A DNA stretch of 55,794 nt from an uncultured Eubacterium sp. (GCA_910586445.1 CAJUHV010000015.1:1-55794); one strand, 5' to 3'. Numbered from the stretch's first letter, positions 40,898 to 49,611 are shown. The notes: a model not told the origin generated them from the letters alone. Numbers and translations are program-made.

Positions 40898-41107
40898 TTA
40901 TGAAAGTCTGGATTCAATGTAAAGTTGAATATCATTTATAATATACTTGCTGCTGGTAGTATGCAGTGCTTCATAGCAGCTTTGTATATAATGAATCACA
41001 TCATATTGATTAAAAAGGTCAATTACACTTTTTCCAGTTAAATTTTTTTCACTTTTGTATTCTTCGATACAATATACTATAAAATTGATTTTGCCGTCTA
41101 AATTCAT
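40898..41107 (-). CDS. DUF3791 family protein
   Basis: 69 residues, small and acidic: INFIVYCIEEYKSEKNLTGKSVIDLFNQYDVIHYIQSCYEALHTTSSKYIINDIQLYIESRLS. This matches DUF3791 (F-x-I-x-C-I-E-x-Y-K ... L-F-x-x-Y-x-V ... Y-x-x-L-H-T ... I-x-D-I). Start ATG 41107 overlaps the upstream stop (ATGA), explaining why GAGGAGG lies unusually close. These proteins usually occur with DUF3990, an ADP-ribosyltransferase-like family, suggesting a toxin-like cluster; no intact DUF3990 is present here. Confidence 0.8.
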   Translation of the reverse strand: MNLDGKINFIVYCIEEYKSEKNLTGKSVIDLFNQYDVIHYIQSCYEALHTTSSKYIINDIQLYIESRLS

Positions 41108-41334
41108 GCCTCCTCTGGGTAGGTAATGTATCCAGTTTCTTTTTCTTCCAACCATAAAGCATATAAGGTGGGAACGCTAAGATGCCATAATTTTGTTCTT
41201 TCGCATTCTAGCTGGCAGTATAATTCGGAACTATATAGCTGTGTAAGTGCGTCTTGTTCTGTTAGAGACTGTTTTTCCATAATCATTCGTATTAAACGGG
41301 GAACAATAAATTCAACAATTAACAGCTTATACAT
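41104..41334 (-). CDS. Small hypothetical protein of a DUF3791-type cluster
   Basis: 76 residues: YKLLIVEFIVPRLIRMIMEKQSLTEQDALTQLYSSELYCQLECERTKLWHLSVPTLYALWLEEKETG. Helical, no membrane helix. Similar ~70-residue proteins are often seen next to DUF3791 in Clostridia (from memory). Start ATG 41334 has AAAGGAGG upstream and overlaps the end of an upstream frame; its stop overlaps the DUF3791 start. The tight coupling supports a functional unit. Confidence 0.65.
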   Translation of the reverse strand: MYKLLIVEFIVPRLIRMIMEKQSLTEQDALTQLYSSELYCQLECERTKLWHLSVPTLYALWLEEKETGYITYPEEA

Positions 41335-41490
41335 ACCAGCCTCCTTTAGGATTTCCAGCTATTGGCACATACTCCTTTGTCATAGCAGCTTTTCCAGATT
41401 GCCGCCTCATTGATTGATTCATATTGCGCTCAAAATGCCCATTACGGTTTTCATCACATCCAGATACCTCTGTTCCAGGAGGGTCTGTCC
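41327..41490 (-). pseudogene. 3' remnant of a gene cut by a palindromic repeat
   Basis: A frame with non-repeat sequence (TDPPGTEVSGCDENRNGH to AMTKEYVPIAGNPKGGWYV) ends by overlapping the next ATG, the same coupling seen between the two downstream genes. Upstream it runs straight into repeat copy 41491-41654, where its sequence becomes repeat-derived. This looks like the tail of the first gene of the cluster, its 5' part lost or displaced. Identity unknown. Confidence 0.45.
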
Positions 41491-41654
41491 TAGAGCGTGT
41501 TTGAAAAATCATTCCCGCCAACTGTACGCCCCACTTTGCGGTATATTTGGCCCTCATTCGGTCAACGTAGCCCGCTACGCCTCCCTCATTCGGGTCAAAT
41601 CTCCCACAAATTGTGACGCACATTTGACAGAAAGCATTTTTCAAACACGCTCTA
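41491..41654 (+). repeat. Palindromic MITE-like repeat, subtype II, near-consensus
   Basis: Left end TAGAGCGTGTTTGAAAAATC, right end TTTTTCAAACACGCTCTA. Core CATTCGGTCAACGTAGCCCG / CTACGCCTCCCTCATTCGGG. No 18-bp module: TGACGCACATTTGACAG is contiguous. The best subtype II reference copy. Confidence 0.88.
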
Positions 41655-41816
41655 GAGCGTGTTTGAAAAATCATTTCCGCGATCTGCACTCCCCACTTAG
41701 CGGATAATTCATCCCAAATTTAATCAACATAGCCCGCTATGCCTCATAAATTTGGGATAAATTCTCCACCAAGTGTGAAGTACATCTCACGGAAAGCAGT
41801 TTTAAGACATGCTTTA
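41653..41816 (+). repeat. Palindromic MITE-like repeat, subtype I, sharing TA with the previous copy
   Basis: Left end TAGAGCGTGTTTGAAAAATC, right end TTTTAAGACATGCTTTATA. Core CATCCCAAATTTAATCAAC / TCATAAATTTGGGATAAATT around AGCCCGCT. The two copies abut as CTCTAGAG. Confidence 0.88.
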
Positions 41817-41934
41817 TATATTCATATACAAATGACTATTTCATAAATATTATAGCATCCCCTGCTGCATTTTTCATCATTTTTTTATATTTCCTTCCAT
41901 TTTTCCATTGACTCTATAAAACGTTTTTGCTGCT

Positions 41935-43077
41935 TTATAAATTATGCTGAATCCAGAACCGGTCTGCCAGCAGCAGCCAGTTGGCACGAAACAGGCGCAT
42001 AATCTGCCAGTAGCCCATGCCGCGCAGGTTGTATTCTTCTACGAGGTCAAATTTTGCCTGCATGCTGCGCACGTCCTCAAACCATACCTCGTGCTCTTTT
42101 CCATCTTTATAATATCGGAAAAACGGCGACTGCGCAGTTTCGTCAAACTGTATCTGGGCGTTGTTGTTATAAGCAGTCAGGGGAGCCTGCACATTGCTGA
42201 TTGTTCTGGCACGGGATACGCCCTGCTCAAACGGCAGTGTCCAGTCATATCCGTAGTTTGGTATGCCGAGGCTGATTTTTTCAGCAGGGATACGGGTAAG
42301 GGCATATTCGACTACCTGGCGTACCATATTGATCGGTGCGACCGCCATCGGCGGGCCATACGTATAGCCCCATTCATAGGTCATCAGCAGGACGCTGTCG
42401 GCAGCTTCGCCCAGCAGGGCATAATCTTTTCCTTCGTACAGAGTGCCTTTTTGGCTGTCTGAGGTCTTTGGCGCGAGGGCTACAGAGACCGGATAGCCGA
42501 TTGCATTGACGGCTTCTCGTACGTTTGCGACAAATTGTGCAAATGGTATGCGGTCCTGCGCGAGTATATATTCGAAATCAATATCGACACCGCGGAAGCC
42601 TTTCTGCTGTACCGTTTCTACCAGCTGGTTTATAAAACGCTGCTGTACTTCCATATTATTGGCGACCTGGCTGATTAAATAGTTATTGAATCTGCCGTCC
42701 GGCCCAAACGGAGTTACGGTCAGGATCGGGGCAGTTCCGCTGGCAGAGGCCATTTCAATCATAAACGTATCATCGTTCTGCGGCGGTATGAGGTCTCCCT
42801 GAGGGGTAAAGCCATAGGAAAATACAAATAATCTGCTTAAATACGGCAGTGTCTGGGCAAGCACGTCCGGGCTGATGTAAGGATATGCGTAACCGCCTGT
42901 TTCTACCGCTTTTTTAACCTGTGCGCTCTCGCCCTTTGTCAGCAGCAGCGCCTGTCCAATGGAAAGCGGGTAGGGGTCTTCCAGCTGATTATTGTAAATA
43001 ATGGTGTCTGCCGGTACTCCCTGTTCAGCAGCTATTTTATAAACAGTATCGCCGGCTTTTACTACGTATATTTCCAT
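41935..43077 (-). CDS. LysM and GH18 spore-cortex-type hydrolase (YaaH/SleL-like)
   Basis: 380 residues from ATG 43077; a TTG at 43122 is possible. No signal peptide, as usual for coat-targeted SleL proteins. A single LysM spans residues 1-48 (MEIYVVKAGDTVYKIAAEQGVPADTIIYNN...GQALLL). The GH18 barrel follows, with catalytic Glu169 in FRGVDIDFEY (DxxDxDxE-type), LMTYEWGY, and GMGYWQIMRL near the end. Expected to be an N-acetylglucosaminidase acting on cortex peptidoglycan in germination. Seven bases after the TTG lies the stop of yyaL, so it is likely in one operon with that gene. Confidence 0.88.
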   Translation of the reverse strand: MEIYVVKAGDTVYKIAAEQGVPADTIIYNNQLEDPYPLSIGQALLLTKGESAQVKKAVETGGYAYPYISPDVLAQTLPYLSRLFVFSYGFTPQGDLIPPQNDDTFMIEMASASGTAPILTVTPFGPDGRFNNYLISQVANNMEVQQRFINQLVETVQQKGFRGVDIDFEYILAQDRIPFAQFVANVREAVNAIGYPVSVALAPKTSDSQKGTLYEGKDYALLGEAADSVLLMTYEWGYTYGPPMAVAPINMVRQVVEYALTRIPAEKISLGIPNYGYDWTLPFEQGVSRARTISNVQAPLTAYNNNAQIQFDETAQSPFFRYYKDGKEHEVWFEDVRSMQAKFDLVEEYNLRGMGYWQIMRLFRANWLLLADRFWIQHNL

Positions 43078-43129
43078 ATGCAGAATGAACCCTTTTTCTT
43101 TTAGTATATGTCTGGATTCCAAAAAGGTG

Positions 43130-45073
43130 TCAGGGCGCTTTTAATAACGTATTCGATGGCGGCAGGCAGGTGTGGTTCTGGCATACATAATAAGTGGTCT
43201 GCCCGTTTAACAGCTTATATTCGTCTGTTTCCTGTGTCAGTATGCGGATCTGTGCATAAAGCGGCAGCTGCAGCATGATCTGTGTTTTTTCAGCCTCGTC
43301 TGCCAGCAGGACGGTAATCCGCGGGGGCGGATCGATGTGATAAAGAAGTGCAGTTAAAAACATGCTGTATCCGGGCGGATAATCGGCAGACTGGGCAGAT
43401 AAATAAGCCAGCTGCCTGCCAGCGGCAGCCTGATATGTGCCGTCATCTGTCAGCTGCGACAGACGCACAAGGCAGTACGCCATAACGGAATTGCCGCTTG
43501 GCAGGGCACCGTCATAGCTTTCTTTCGGCCTTGTTATCAGCGGGCTGTTTTTGGTTCCATATAGAAAATAACCGCCGTTTTTATCTTCAAACTGATCGAC
43601 TGCCTCACGGCATAATTTTTCTGCGCGGTCTAAATAAGAAGTATTTCCACACGCGTCGTACAGGCCCAGCAGCGCCGCTGTTTCATATGCGTAATCATCC
43701 AGAAATCCTTTTACAGAGCGCCTGCCCCTGCGGCAGCTTACATATAACGAGGTTTCATCGCAGAGCGATTCATCGATAAATTTCTGTGCACGTATGGCAG
43801 CTTCTAGATATTTATTTTCGCCGGTGACACGATATAAAACAGACATGGCACAGATCATTAAACCATTCCATGATGTAAGAATTTTGTCATCTAAATGCAG
43901 CCTGGCACGTTTTAAACGGTAATTATATAACAGCTTTTTCTCCTGCTCAAATGCATCGCTGATCTCATTTCCGTTTAGAAGATTTGGAATATTTTTTCCT
44001 TCGAAATTGCCCTGCTGTGTCATGCCATAGTATCTGCACAGCTGCATGCCTGTTTCACTGCCGAGCACATGGCAGATTTCGTCGATCGTCCATACATAAA
44101 ACTGTCCTTCCTCACCGCCGCTGTCAGCATCCTGCGCAGCGTAAAAACCGCCGTTTATATCTGTCATTTCACGGAGAATATAATCAGCAGTTTTTACTGC
44201 CGTATCTAAAAACAACTGCTCTTTCGACATTTTGTAAGCTGAGCTGTAGGCAATGATCAGCAGTGCATTGTCATAAAGCATTTTTTCAAAATGAGGCACT
44301 AAAAAATAGTCATCTGTGGAGTATCTGGAAAATCCGCAGCCGATCTGGTCAAAAATGCCGCCTCTGCGCATTTTTTCCAAAGTCGTCTTTGCAAGGGAAA
44401 ACGGCTCTGTTTCTTTTGTCAGATGTGAATAAAGCATCAAAAAAAGCAGGTTATGCGGCATTGGAAATTTTGGCGCTGATCCAAATCCGCCGTTTTTGGC
44501 ATCAAAGCTCAGTGCGAACAGTTCAGCAGCCCGTTCGGGCAGGCTGTCATCGATCTTCATTTCTGTATTATCTGCTTTTTTGTTTAAGGCAGCTAAGATC
44601 TTGTCCGCAGATTTTAGAAGCCCTGCCCGGTTATGTTCCCATCGGTCTGCGATTGTAAGCAGCAGTTCACGAAATCCGATCATGCTGCGGTGAGATCTGG
44701 GAGGGAAGTACGTGCCTGCAAAAAACGGCACCTGCCGGGGTGTCATAAAAATACTCATCGGCCAGCCGCCGTTTCCGGTAAATGCCTGGCAGACAGACAT
44801 ATAGACACTGTCTATGTCGGGGCGTTCTTCCCGGTCTACTTTTATCGCGATAAAATATTGGTTCAGCAGGTCTGCAGTTTCCTGATTTTCAAAGCTTTCA
44901 TGTGCCATGACATGGCACCAGTGGCAGGTACTGTACCCAATGCTTAAAAAAATGGGCTTGTTTTCCTGCGCGGCAGCTTCAAACGCTTCATCGTTCCATG
45001 GATACCAGTTTACGGGGTTTTCCGCATGCTGTAAGAGGTAGGGGCTGGTCTGTCCTTTTAAATGATTATACAT
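43130..45073 (-). CDS. Thioredoxin-domain protein of the YyaL/SSP411 (DUF255) family
   Basis: 647 residues. Residues 1-165 are the DUF255 thioredoxin-like domain (NHLKGQTSPYLLQHAENPVNWYPW, CxxC at Cys50/Cys53 in STCHWCHVM, KVDREERPDID, GGWPM). The rest is an (alpha/alpha)6 barrel like N-acylglucosamine epimerases (FDQIGCGFSRYSTD, VPHFEKMLYDNALL, DKILTSWNGLMI, YDGALPSGNSVM). Widely conserved; biochemical role unresolved. Start ATG 45073 with GGAGG eight bases upstream. Confidence 0.93.
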   Translation of the reverse strand: MYNHLKGQTSPYLLQHAENPVNWYPWNDEAFEAAAQENKPIFLSIGYSTCHWCHVMAHESFENQETADLLNQYFIAIKVDREERPDIDSVYMSVCQAFTGNGGWPMSIFMTPRQVPFFAGTYFPPRSHRSMIGFRELLLTIADRWEHNRAGLLKSADKILAALNKKADNTEMKIDDSLPERAAELFALSFDAKNGGFGSAPKFPMPHNLLFLMLYSHLTKETEPFSLAKTTLEKMRRGGIFDQIGCGFSRYSTDDYFLVPHFEKMLYDNALLIIAYSSAYKMSKEQLFLDTAVKTADYILREMTDINGGFYAAQDADSGGEEGQFYVWTIDEICHVLGSETGMQLCRYYGMTQQGNFEGKNIPNLLNGNEISDAFEQEKKLLYNYRLKRARLHLDDKILTSWNGLMICAMSVLYRVTGENKYLEAAIRAQKFIDESLCDETSLYVSCRRGRRSVKGFLDDYAYETAALLGLYDACGNTSYLDRAEKLCREAVDQFEDKNGGYFLYGTKNSPLITRPKESYDGALPSGNSVMAYCLVRLSQLTDDGTYQAAAGRQLAYLSAQSADYPPGYSMFLTALLYHIDPPPRITVLLADEAEKTQIMLQLPLYAQIRILTQETDEYKLLNGQTTYYVCQNHTCLPPSNTLLKAP

Positions 45074-45170
45074 ATATGATCCTCCATCATAAGCTGTAGT
45101 GCAGCTGAGTCTGTGCTGTCACCGTCTTTGATTCTGACTATGAGCTGTTTTGTGTACAATGTGGTACTAA

Positions 45171-45204
45171 CATCTCACGGAAAGCATTTTTCAAACATGC
45201 TCTA
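45171..45204 (+). repeat. Right-end fragment of the palindromic repeat
   Basis: CATCTCACGGAAAGCATTTTTCAAACATGCTCTA matches the subtype I right end. Just before it TGTGTACAATGTGGTACTAA may be remnant module sequence. The left part of the copy is gone. Confidence 0.75.
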
Positions 45205-45432
45205 GTATGCGGAGGTAAGGTGTATTTATGCGGCAGAATGGGAAATAGGTTTCAATGTGCCAAAGAACGCCGGGAAATATTGACCGCGAAAGAAATCTGT
45301 AAGAATTTGTCCAGAGTTTTGAAAAGCAGTGCCGCTATAATGGATCTGTCTTGTGATACAGCAGGCGGTTCTGATGATGCTGCGGTGTGGTACAAGATCT
45401 GTAAAATAATGTCATATAATTCAATAAATAAG

Positions 45433-45461
45433 ATGAAAATGTGCCGGAACTGAGGTATAAT
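45433..45461 (+). promoter_or_regulatory. Possible promoter of the DUF2164-nudix unit
   Basis: A perfect -10 TATAAT (45456-45461) lies 34 bases before the gene, with ATGAAA (45433-45438) as a weak -35 at 17-base spacing. Confidence 0.45.
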
Positions 45462-45494
45462 ACACATAGGTAAAAAGGGCTTTGAGGGAAAGGA

Positions 45495-45773
45495 ATGGAT
45501 GTCACTATGAAAAAGCGAGAACCGATCGTGCAGATGAACCTGTCAGAAAAGCAGAAAGGAAAATTAAAGGACGAAATAACAGCATTTTATCTGGATGAAA
45601 GAGGCGAAGAGATCGGAATGATTGAGCAGATGCAGCTGTTAGACCTGTTTACACAGAAGCTGGCACCGATTATATATAATAAAGCGCTTGACGACGCAAA
45701 AAAATGGTATCTGCAGATCATGGACCGCATGGATTCTGATTTTTATGAATTATATAAAAATGAAAATATATAA
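45495..45773 (+). CDS. DUF2164 family protein
   Basis: 92 residues: MNLSEKQKGKLKDEITAFYLDERGEEIGMIEQMQLLDLFTQKLAPIIYNKALDDAKKWYLQIMDRMDSDFYELY. This matches DUF2164 (I-x-x-F-Y-x-x-E-x-x-E-E-I-G ... L-x-x-F-x-x-x-L-x-P-x-x-Y-N-x-A-x-x-D). Start 45495 (GAGGGA upstream) or ATG 45507. Function unknown. Likely co-transcribed with the Nudix gene 18 bases downstream. Confidence 0.85.
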   Translation: MDVTMKKREPIVQMNLSEKQKGKLKDEITAFYLDERGEEIGMIEQMQLLDLFTQKLAPIIYNKALDDAKKWYLQIMDRMDSDFYELYKNENI

Positions 45774-45791
45774 GAAAGGCATGAAACGAGC

Positions 45792-46400
45792 ATGAAAAAA
45801 TATCATGGCATTAAAAAACTAACAGAAAACCCATTTTTGAACATGTATCAAATTGATGCGATTGACATGAAGGGCAGGGATTTTGGGTATTATTTTGCCT
45901 CCCGCAATGATGAGGAGAATATTAAAATACGGACAAAATCCATGAAACCGGAAGGCATAGTGATCTATGCAGTAACTACAGAGCAGGAACCGCGCCTTGT
46001 GCTGATCAGACAGTACCGTTATCCGGTGGATGATTATTTGTATGAGCTGCCGGCAGGTCTGGTGGACGGCGGGGAAACGCCTGGCGAGGCTGCTGTCAGA
46101 GAGATGAAAGAGGAGACGGGGCTTGAATTTTCAGAGTATAAAGGAGGCTGTAAATATTACCGCAGGCCGTATTTTTTAGGCCCGGGGCTTACGGATGAGA
46201 CGGATGCGACTGTTTATGGCACGGTAAGCGGAAGTATATCGGATGCACTGCCGGAAGATACAGAAGAAATCCAGGTCTTTTATGCGGATAAAAATCAGGT
46301 AAGGCATATTTTAAAAAATGAACGTGTATCTATGCGCGGGGCTTATCTGATGATGCATTTTCTGCATTCGGATACGCCGTTTGCATTTCTAGATGCATGA
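45792..46400 (+). CDS. Nudix hydrolase, ADP-ribose pyrophosphatase type
   Basis: 202 residues. The Nudix box spans about 89-111 (GLVDGGETPGEAAVREMKEETGL), preceded by LIRQYRYPVDDYLYELPAG as in NudF-type ADP-ribose pyrophosphatases, and FLGPGLTDET after it. Likely splits ADP-ribose or related nucleotide sugars into AMP and sugar phosphate. Start ATG 45792 with AAGAAAGG upstream. Followed by a PNPOx-like gene 60 bases away. Confidence 0.9.
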   Translation: MKKYHGIKKLTENPFLNMYQIDAIDMKGRDFGYYFASRNDEENIKIRTKSMKPEGIVIYAVTTEQEPRLVLIRQYRYPVDDYLYELPAGLVDGGETPGEAAVREMKEETGLEFSEYKGGCKYYRRPYFLGPGLTDETDATVYGTVSGSISDALPEDTEEIQVFYADKNQVRHILKNERVSMRGAYLMMHFLHSDTPFAFLDA

Positions 46401-46460
46401 AAGGGAAAACGCTGCTTGCAATCAGGCAGCAGTTTATCAGGAAAGGAAAAGGTGGCAGAA

Positions 46461-46955
46461 ATGTTTCGGGAAATGCGCAGAAGCAGACAGTCATTGACTG
46501 ATCAGGAGAGTATAATATTGTTGGAAGAGGGAAGCTCCGGTGTGCTGGCTGTTGCCGGAGATGATGGTTATCCATATGCGGTTCCGCTCAGCTACGTATA
46601 TGACAGCGGCAGCAGAGCTGTTTATTTTCATTGTGCGTTAAGCGGACATAAGCTGGATGCGGTTCATAAAAATCCAAAAGTTTCATTCTGTGTGATCGGG
46701 CAGGATCAGGTCGTGCCGGAAGAATATACGACCTATTACCGCAGCGTTATTGTGTTCGGAACGGTGTGCGTGATCGAAGATCAGGCTGAGAAAACAGCAG
46801 CGGCCAACAAGCTGGCTGAAAAATATACACCTGATGATACAAAAGAACAGCGTCAGAAGGTTGTTGAGGAAAGCTTATCCAGAATGCATATGCTGAAGCT
46901 GCAGATCGAGCATATGACTGGCAAAGAATCTATAGAGCTTAAAAATCTGCAATAG
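46461..46955 (+). CDS. PNPOx-fold flavoprotein, NimA-like
   Basis: 164 residues of the pyridoxamine 5'-phosphate oxidase-like split-barrel group. MFREMRRSRQSLTDQESIILLEEGSSGVLAVAGDDGYPYAVPLSYVY is the usual N-terminus, then VYFHCALSGHKLDAVHKNPKVSFCV, which includes the FMN-contacting His/Lys seen in nitroimidazole-reductase-like proteins. EYTTYYRSVIVFGTV and MLKLQIEHMTGK follow. Binds FMN or heme; substrate unknown. Start ATG 46461 with AGGTGG upstream; a GTG at 46452 is an alternative. Confidence 0.85.
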   Translation: MFREMRRSRQSLTDQESIILLEEGSSGVLAVAGDDGYPYAVPLSYVYDSGSRAVYFHCALSGHKLDAVHKNPKVSFCVIGQDQVVPEEYTTYYRSVIVFGTVCVIEDQAEKTAAANKLAEKYTPDDTKEQRQKVVEESLSRMHMLKLQIEHMTGKESIELKNLQ

Positions 46956-46981
46956 ATAGCCATAAATCAATAATTATCTGC

Positions 46982-47045
46982 ATATCCCGAAATAAGCAGT
47001 GAAAGAAAGCTGAACAGCAGAAGAAAGCCGCATATTTCGGGATAT
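46982..47045. terminator. Bidirectional hairpin between PNPOx-like gene and glgB
   Basis: ATATCCCGAAATA (46982-46994) pairs with TATTTCGGGATAT (47033-47045) across a 38-nt loop. It lies between convergent genes; no strong T tract. Confidence 0.6.
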
Positions 47046-47061
47046 TGTAAGGTGTTATATA

Positions 47062-48849
47062 TTAAACTGCCAGATAAAAAGCAGCAGTAAATGGTTTCAA
47101 GGACAGAGATATTTCTGTATTTTTAAGCTCCAGCGGCTGAGCCGATTTTTTGGTACTTCCGCCGTATTCCTCCCAGTCACTGTTAAGCAGCGGACGCAGT
47201 GATTTTGCAGCAGGAATTTTGAGTGTATAATCTGCCTGCGCCTGGTCAGAAAAATTAAATGCGGCAATCAAGCGTTCTTTTTTTCCAGAACGTGCAAAAG
47301 CATAAACGCACTCGTCTTCTCCATGGCAGTCGAGCCATTCAAAGCCGTCTGTTTTATAGTCTTTTTCGTAAAAGGCAGGGTGCTGCAGATAGATATGGTT
47401 TAAATCCATCATAAATTTGTGGAAACTCTGGTGTGCCGGAAAATCTAAAAGATTCCAGTCCTGCTCTCTCTTTTCATCCCATTCGCGGAAATGTCCGATT
47501 TCATTTCCCATAAAATTTAGTTTTTTTCCAGGATGTGCATACATGTACATATAAAATGCCCGTGCCTGCGGGAATTTGGCTTCGTAATCACCGTTCATTT
47601 TCTGTAGTATCGTAGCCTTGCCATGGACGACTTCATCGTGGGACAATGGCAGCAGGAACTGGTCATCATAATAATACATCATAGAAAAAGTCAGCTTATG
47701 ATAATCCGTACTGCGGTACTGAGGGTCTGTCCGAAAATAATCAAGCGTATCGTTCATCCAGCCCATATCCCATTTGTAATCAAATCCAAGCCCGCCTTCA
47801 GAAACTTTTTTTGTAACATTTGGAAAAGAAGTGGAGTCTTCGGCTGCAAGTATGGCTGATGGGTGCAGCTGCTTGAGTCCCTGATTCATATTTTTCATAA
47901 ATTCTACCGCGCTCATGTTTACGCCCCTGCCCGGATCGCCCTGCCAGTAGATCGCACGGCTGATCGCATCCATGCGCAGTCCGTCAATATGGTATTCCGT
48001 CAGCCAGTAGTTTGCGGCAGACTGTAAAAAGCTGCGTACTTCGCCGCGGGAATGCATAAAATTACAGCTGCCCCATTCGCTGACGCCGACGGCATTGTGC
48101 GGATACTCGTATAATGCGGTTCCGTCATATTGAGCCAGTGCGTAATTATCTAATGCAAAGTGCACAGGCACAAAATCCATAATTACGCCGATGCTGTTTT
48201 GATGGCAGGCATCAATAAAAGCTTTCAGCTGATCGGCGGTGCCGTAACGTGAGGTAGGGCTGAAAAAGCCGGTGGACTGGTAGCCCCAGGATTCATCACA
48301 TGGATATTCATTTAACGGCATTACTTCCAGATAGTTGTAGCCGTTCTTTTTTAAATAAGGGATCAGGATGTCTGCCATTTCTTCATAGTTATACCAGTCA
48401 TCTGCTTCTTCGGACGGTTTGCGGAAAGAACCCATATGTATTTCGTAGATGTTCAGCGGTTCATTTTGGCAGTCGCTGCGCGAGGTCATCCATTTTGTGT
48501 CAGAAAACCGATAGCTGCGAAGGTCACGGATATATGAAGCACTCGCCGGACGCAGCTCCATGCCGAAGCCATAAGGATCGCAGTGGTCCTGGCAGCGGCC
48601 GGACTTGTCATAAATGCGGTATTTATACATCATGCCTTCTTCGGCATTGTCTATGTGGCATTCCCAAAACTGTCCGTCATTGATTTTTTTCATCTCGCAG
48701 TCCTGCCAGCCGTTAAATTCACCGATCACGCTGATCTTGGATGCCCCGGGAGCAAATGTGCGGAATGTAACGCCGTGGTCGGTTATATGCGCGCCTAAAA
48801 ACTGATACGCGTCAAATATTTTTCCTGTATAAAATCCATAAAAATCCAT
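47062..48849 (-). CDS. glgB: 1,4-alpha-glucan branching enzyme
   Basis: 595 residues, short for GlgB. N-terminal CBM48 (about 15-100: FLGAHITDHGVTFRTFAPGASKISVIGEFNGWQD), then the GH13 barrel with YNYLEVMPLNEYP, region I DFVPVHF, nucleophile Asp in DGLRMDAIS, acid/base Glu in AAEDSTSFP, and LSHDEVVHG. The C-terminal beta domain is about 485-595. Adds alpha-1,6 branches to glycogen. No other glycogen genes are next to it. Start ATG 48849 with AAGGAG seven bases upstream. Divergent from a TetR gene, which could control it. Confidence 0.93.
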   Translation of the reverse strand: MDFYGFYTGKIFDAYQFLGAHITDHGVTFRTFAPGASKISVIGEFNGWQDCEMKKINDGQFWECHIDNAEEGMMYKYRIYDKSGRCQDHCDPYGFGMELRPASASYIRDLRSYRFSDTKWMTSRSDCQNEPLNIYEIHMGSFRKPSEEADDWYNYEEMADILIPYLKKNGYNYLEVMPLNEYPCDESWGYQSTGFFSPTSRYGTADQLKAFIDACHQNSIGVIMDFVPVHFALDNYALAQYDGTALYEYPHNAVGVSEWGSCNFMHSRGEVRSFLQSAANYWLTEYHIDGLRMDAISRAIYWQGDPGRGVNMSAVEFMKNMNQGLKQLHPSAILAAEDSTSFPNVTKKVSEGGLGFDYKWDMGWMNDTLDYFRTDPQYRSTDYHKLTFSMMYYYDDQFLLPLSHDEVVHGKATILQKMNGDYEAKFPQARAFYMYMYAHPGKKLNFMGNEIGHFREWDEKREQDWNLLDFPAHQSFHKFMMDLNHIYLQHPAFYEKDYKTDGFEWLDCHGEDECVYAFARSGKKERLIAAFNFSDQAQADYTLKIPAAKSLRPLLNSDWEEYGGSTKKSAQPLELKNTEISLSLKPFTAAFYLAV

Positions 48850-49012
48850 AGAAATCTCCTTCTGCAGTAAAGATAAATAATAGACAATAGTTGTTTATTT
48901 TGTTAAAATGATTATATATAGCAGAATCTGGATTGTCCACCAACAATTACAGACCAGTTGACGGATATACAACCTTTAAGAGAAAGTGTCGTTTATTAAG
49001 GAGAGCAGGTCT

Positions 49013-49546
49013 ATGGATTTACGGATAGAGAAAACAGAAAAAGCCATTAAAAATGCATTTCTGGAGCTTAGGTCGCGAAAGCCGCTGGAAAAAATAACGG
49101 TGAAAGAATTGTGCCGTCTGGCGTGCATTAACAAGTCAACATTTTATTCGCATTATGATGATCTTTATGTGCTGTCAGAGACGCTGGAAAACGAGACAGT
49201 TGCTTCTATATTGGAAAGCGTATATCATGGGCAGGAATATTCAACGCAGAATCTGGATTTATTTACAAGAGAGCTCTGCCTCGCCTTTGTGTCTCATCTG
49301 TCTTTGATCAACGTGTTGTTTGCAGGAAAACCGCAGAGCTATTTAGCCGATAAGCTGGAGGCGGAGATTAAAAAGACAATGTATCAAAAGTATCCAGAGT
49401 ACGAATCCAGCGCGGAAAAGAAAATCCTGCTGTCTTACTGTATACAGGGTTCTTATCATGCTTATATCAATAATCAGGATGTAGATGCACAGGTGCTGCT
49501 GCAGGTGCTTGAGAACATTATAAAAGTGCTCCAGCCATTGTATTAG
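49013..49546 (+). CDS. TetR-family transcriptional regulator
   Basis: 177 residues. N-terminal HTH (about 1-52: LRIEKTEKAIKNAFLELRSRKPLEKITVKELCRLACINKSTFYSHYDDLYVL) is the TetR/DhaS-like type. The C-terminal helical domain (55-177) would bind an unknown ligand or partner. Start ATG 49013 with AAGGAGAG upstream; a longer frame to 48986 lacks support. Divergent from glgB by 163 bases and just upstream of the sensor kinase gene, which has its own promoter. Confidence 0.88.
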   Translation: MDLRIEKTEKAIKNAFLELRSRKPLEKITVKELCRLACINKSTFYSHYDDLYVLSETLENETVASILESVYHGQEYSTQNLDLFTRELCLAFVSHLSLINVLFAGKPQSYLADKLEAEIKKTMYQKYPEYESSAEKKILLSYCIQGSYHAYINNQDVDAQVLLQVLENIIKVLQPLY

Positions 49547-49553
49547 AACGTAT

Positions 49554-49582
49554 TTGCCAGGCCGTATTAACTATGTTATAAT
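49554..49582 (+). promoter_or_regulatory. Sigma-A-type promoter of the Agr-like kinase
   Basis: TTGCCA (49554-49559) and TATAAT (49577-49582) at 17-base spacing. An 8-bp inverted repeat GCCGTATT / AATACGGC (49561-49568, 49603-49610) brackets the -10 and ribosome site and may be an operator. Confidence 0.7.
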
Positions 49583-49611
49583 ATTAACAATCTACTTGGA
49601 GGAATACGGCA

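Noticed and set aside
41414..41707. Plus-strand frame of 97 residues
   Set aside because: Mostly translated repeat (KNHSRQLYAPLCG, SIFQTRSR); no gene evidence.
45220..45453. Plus-strand frame of 77 residues after the repeat fragment
   Set aside because: It has GGAGG before a GTG, but the translation is unlike any family I know, it follows a repeat fragment and overlaps the next gene's probable promoter; too weak to call.
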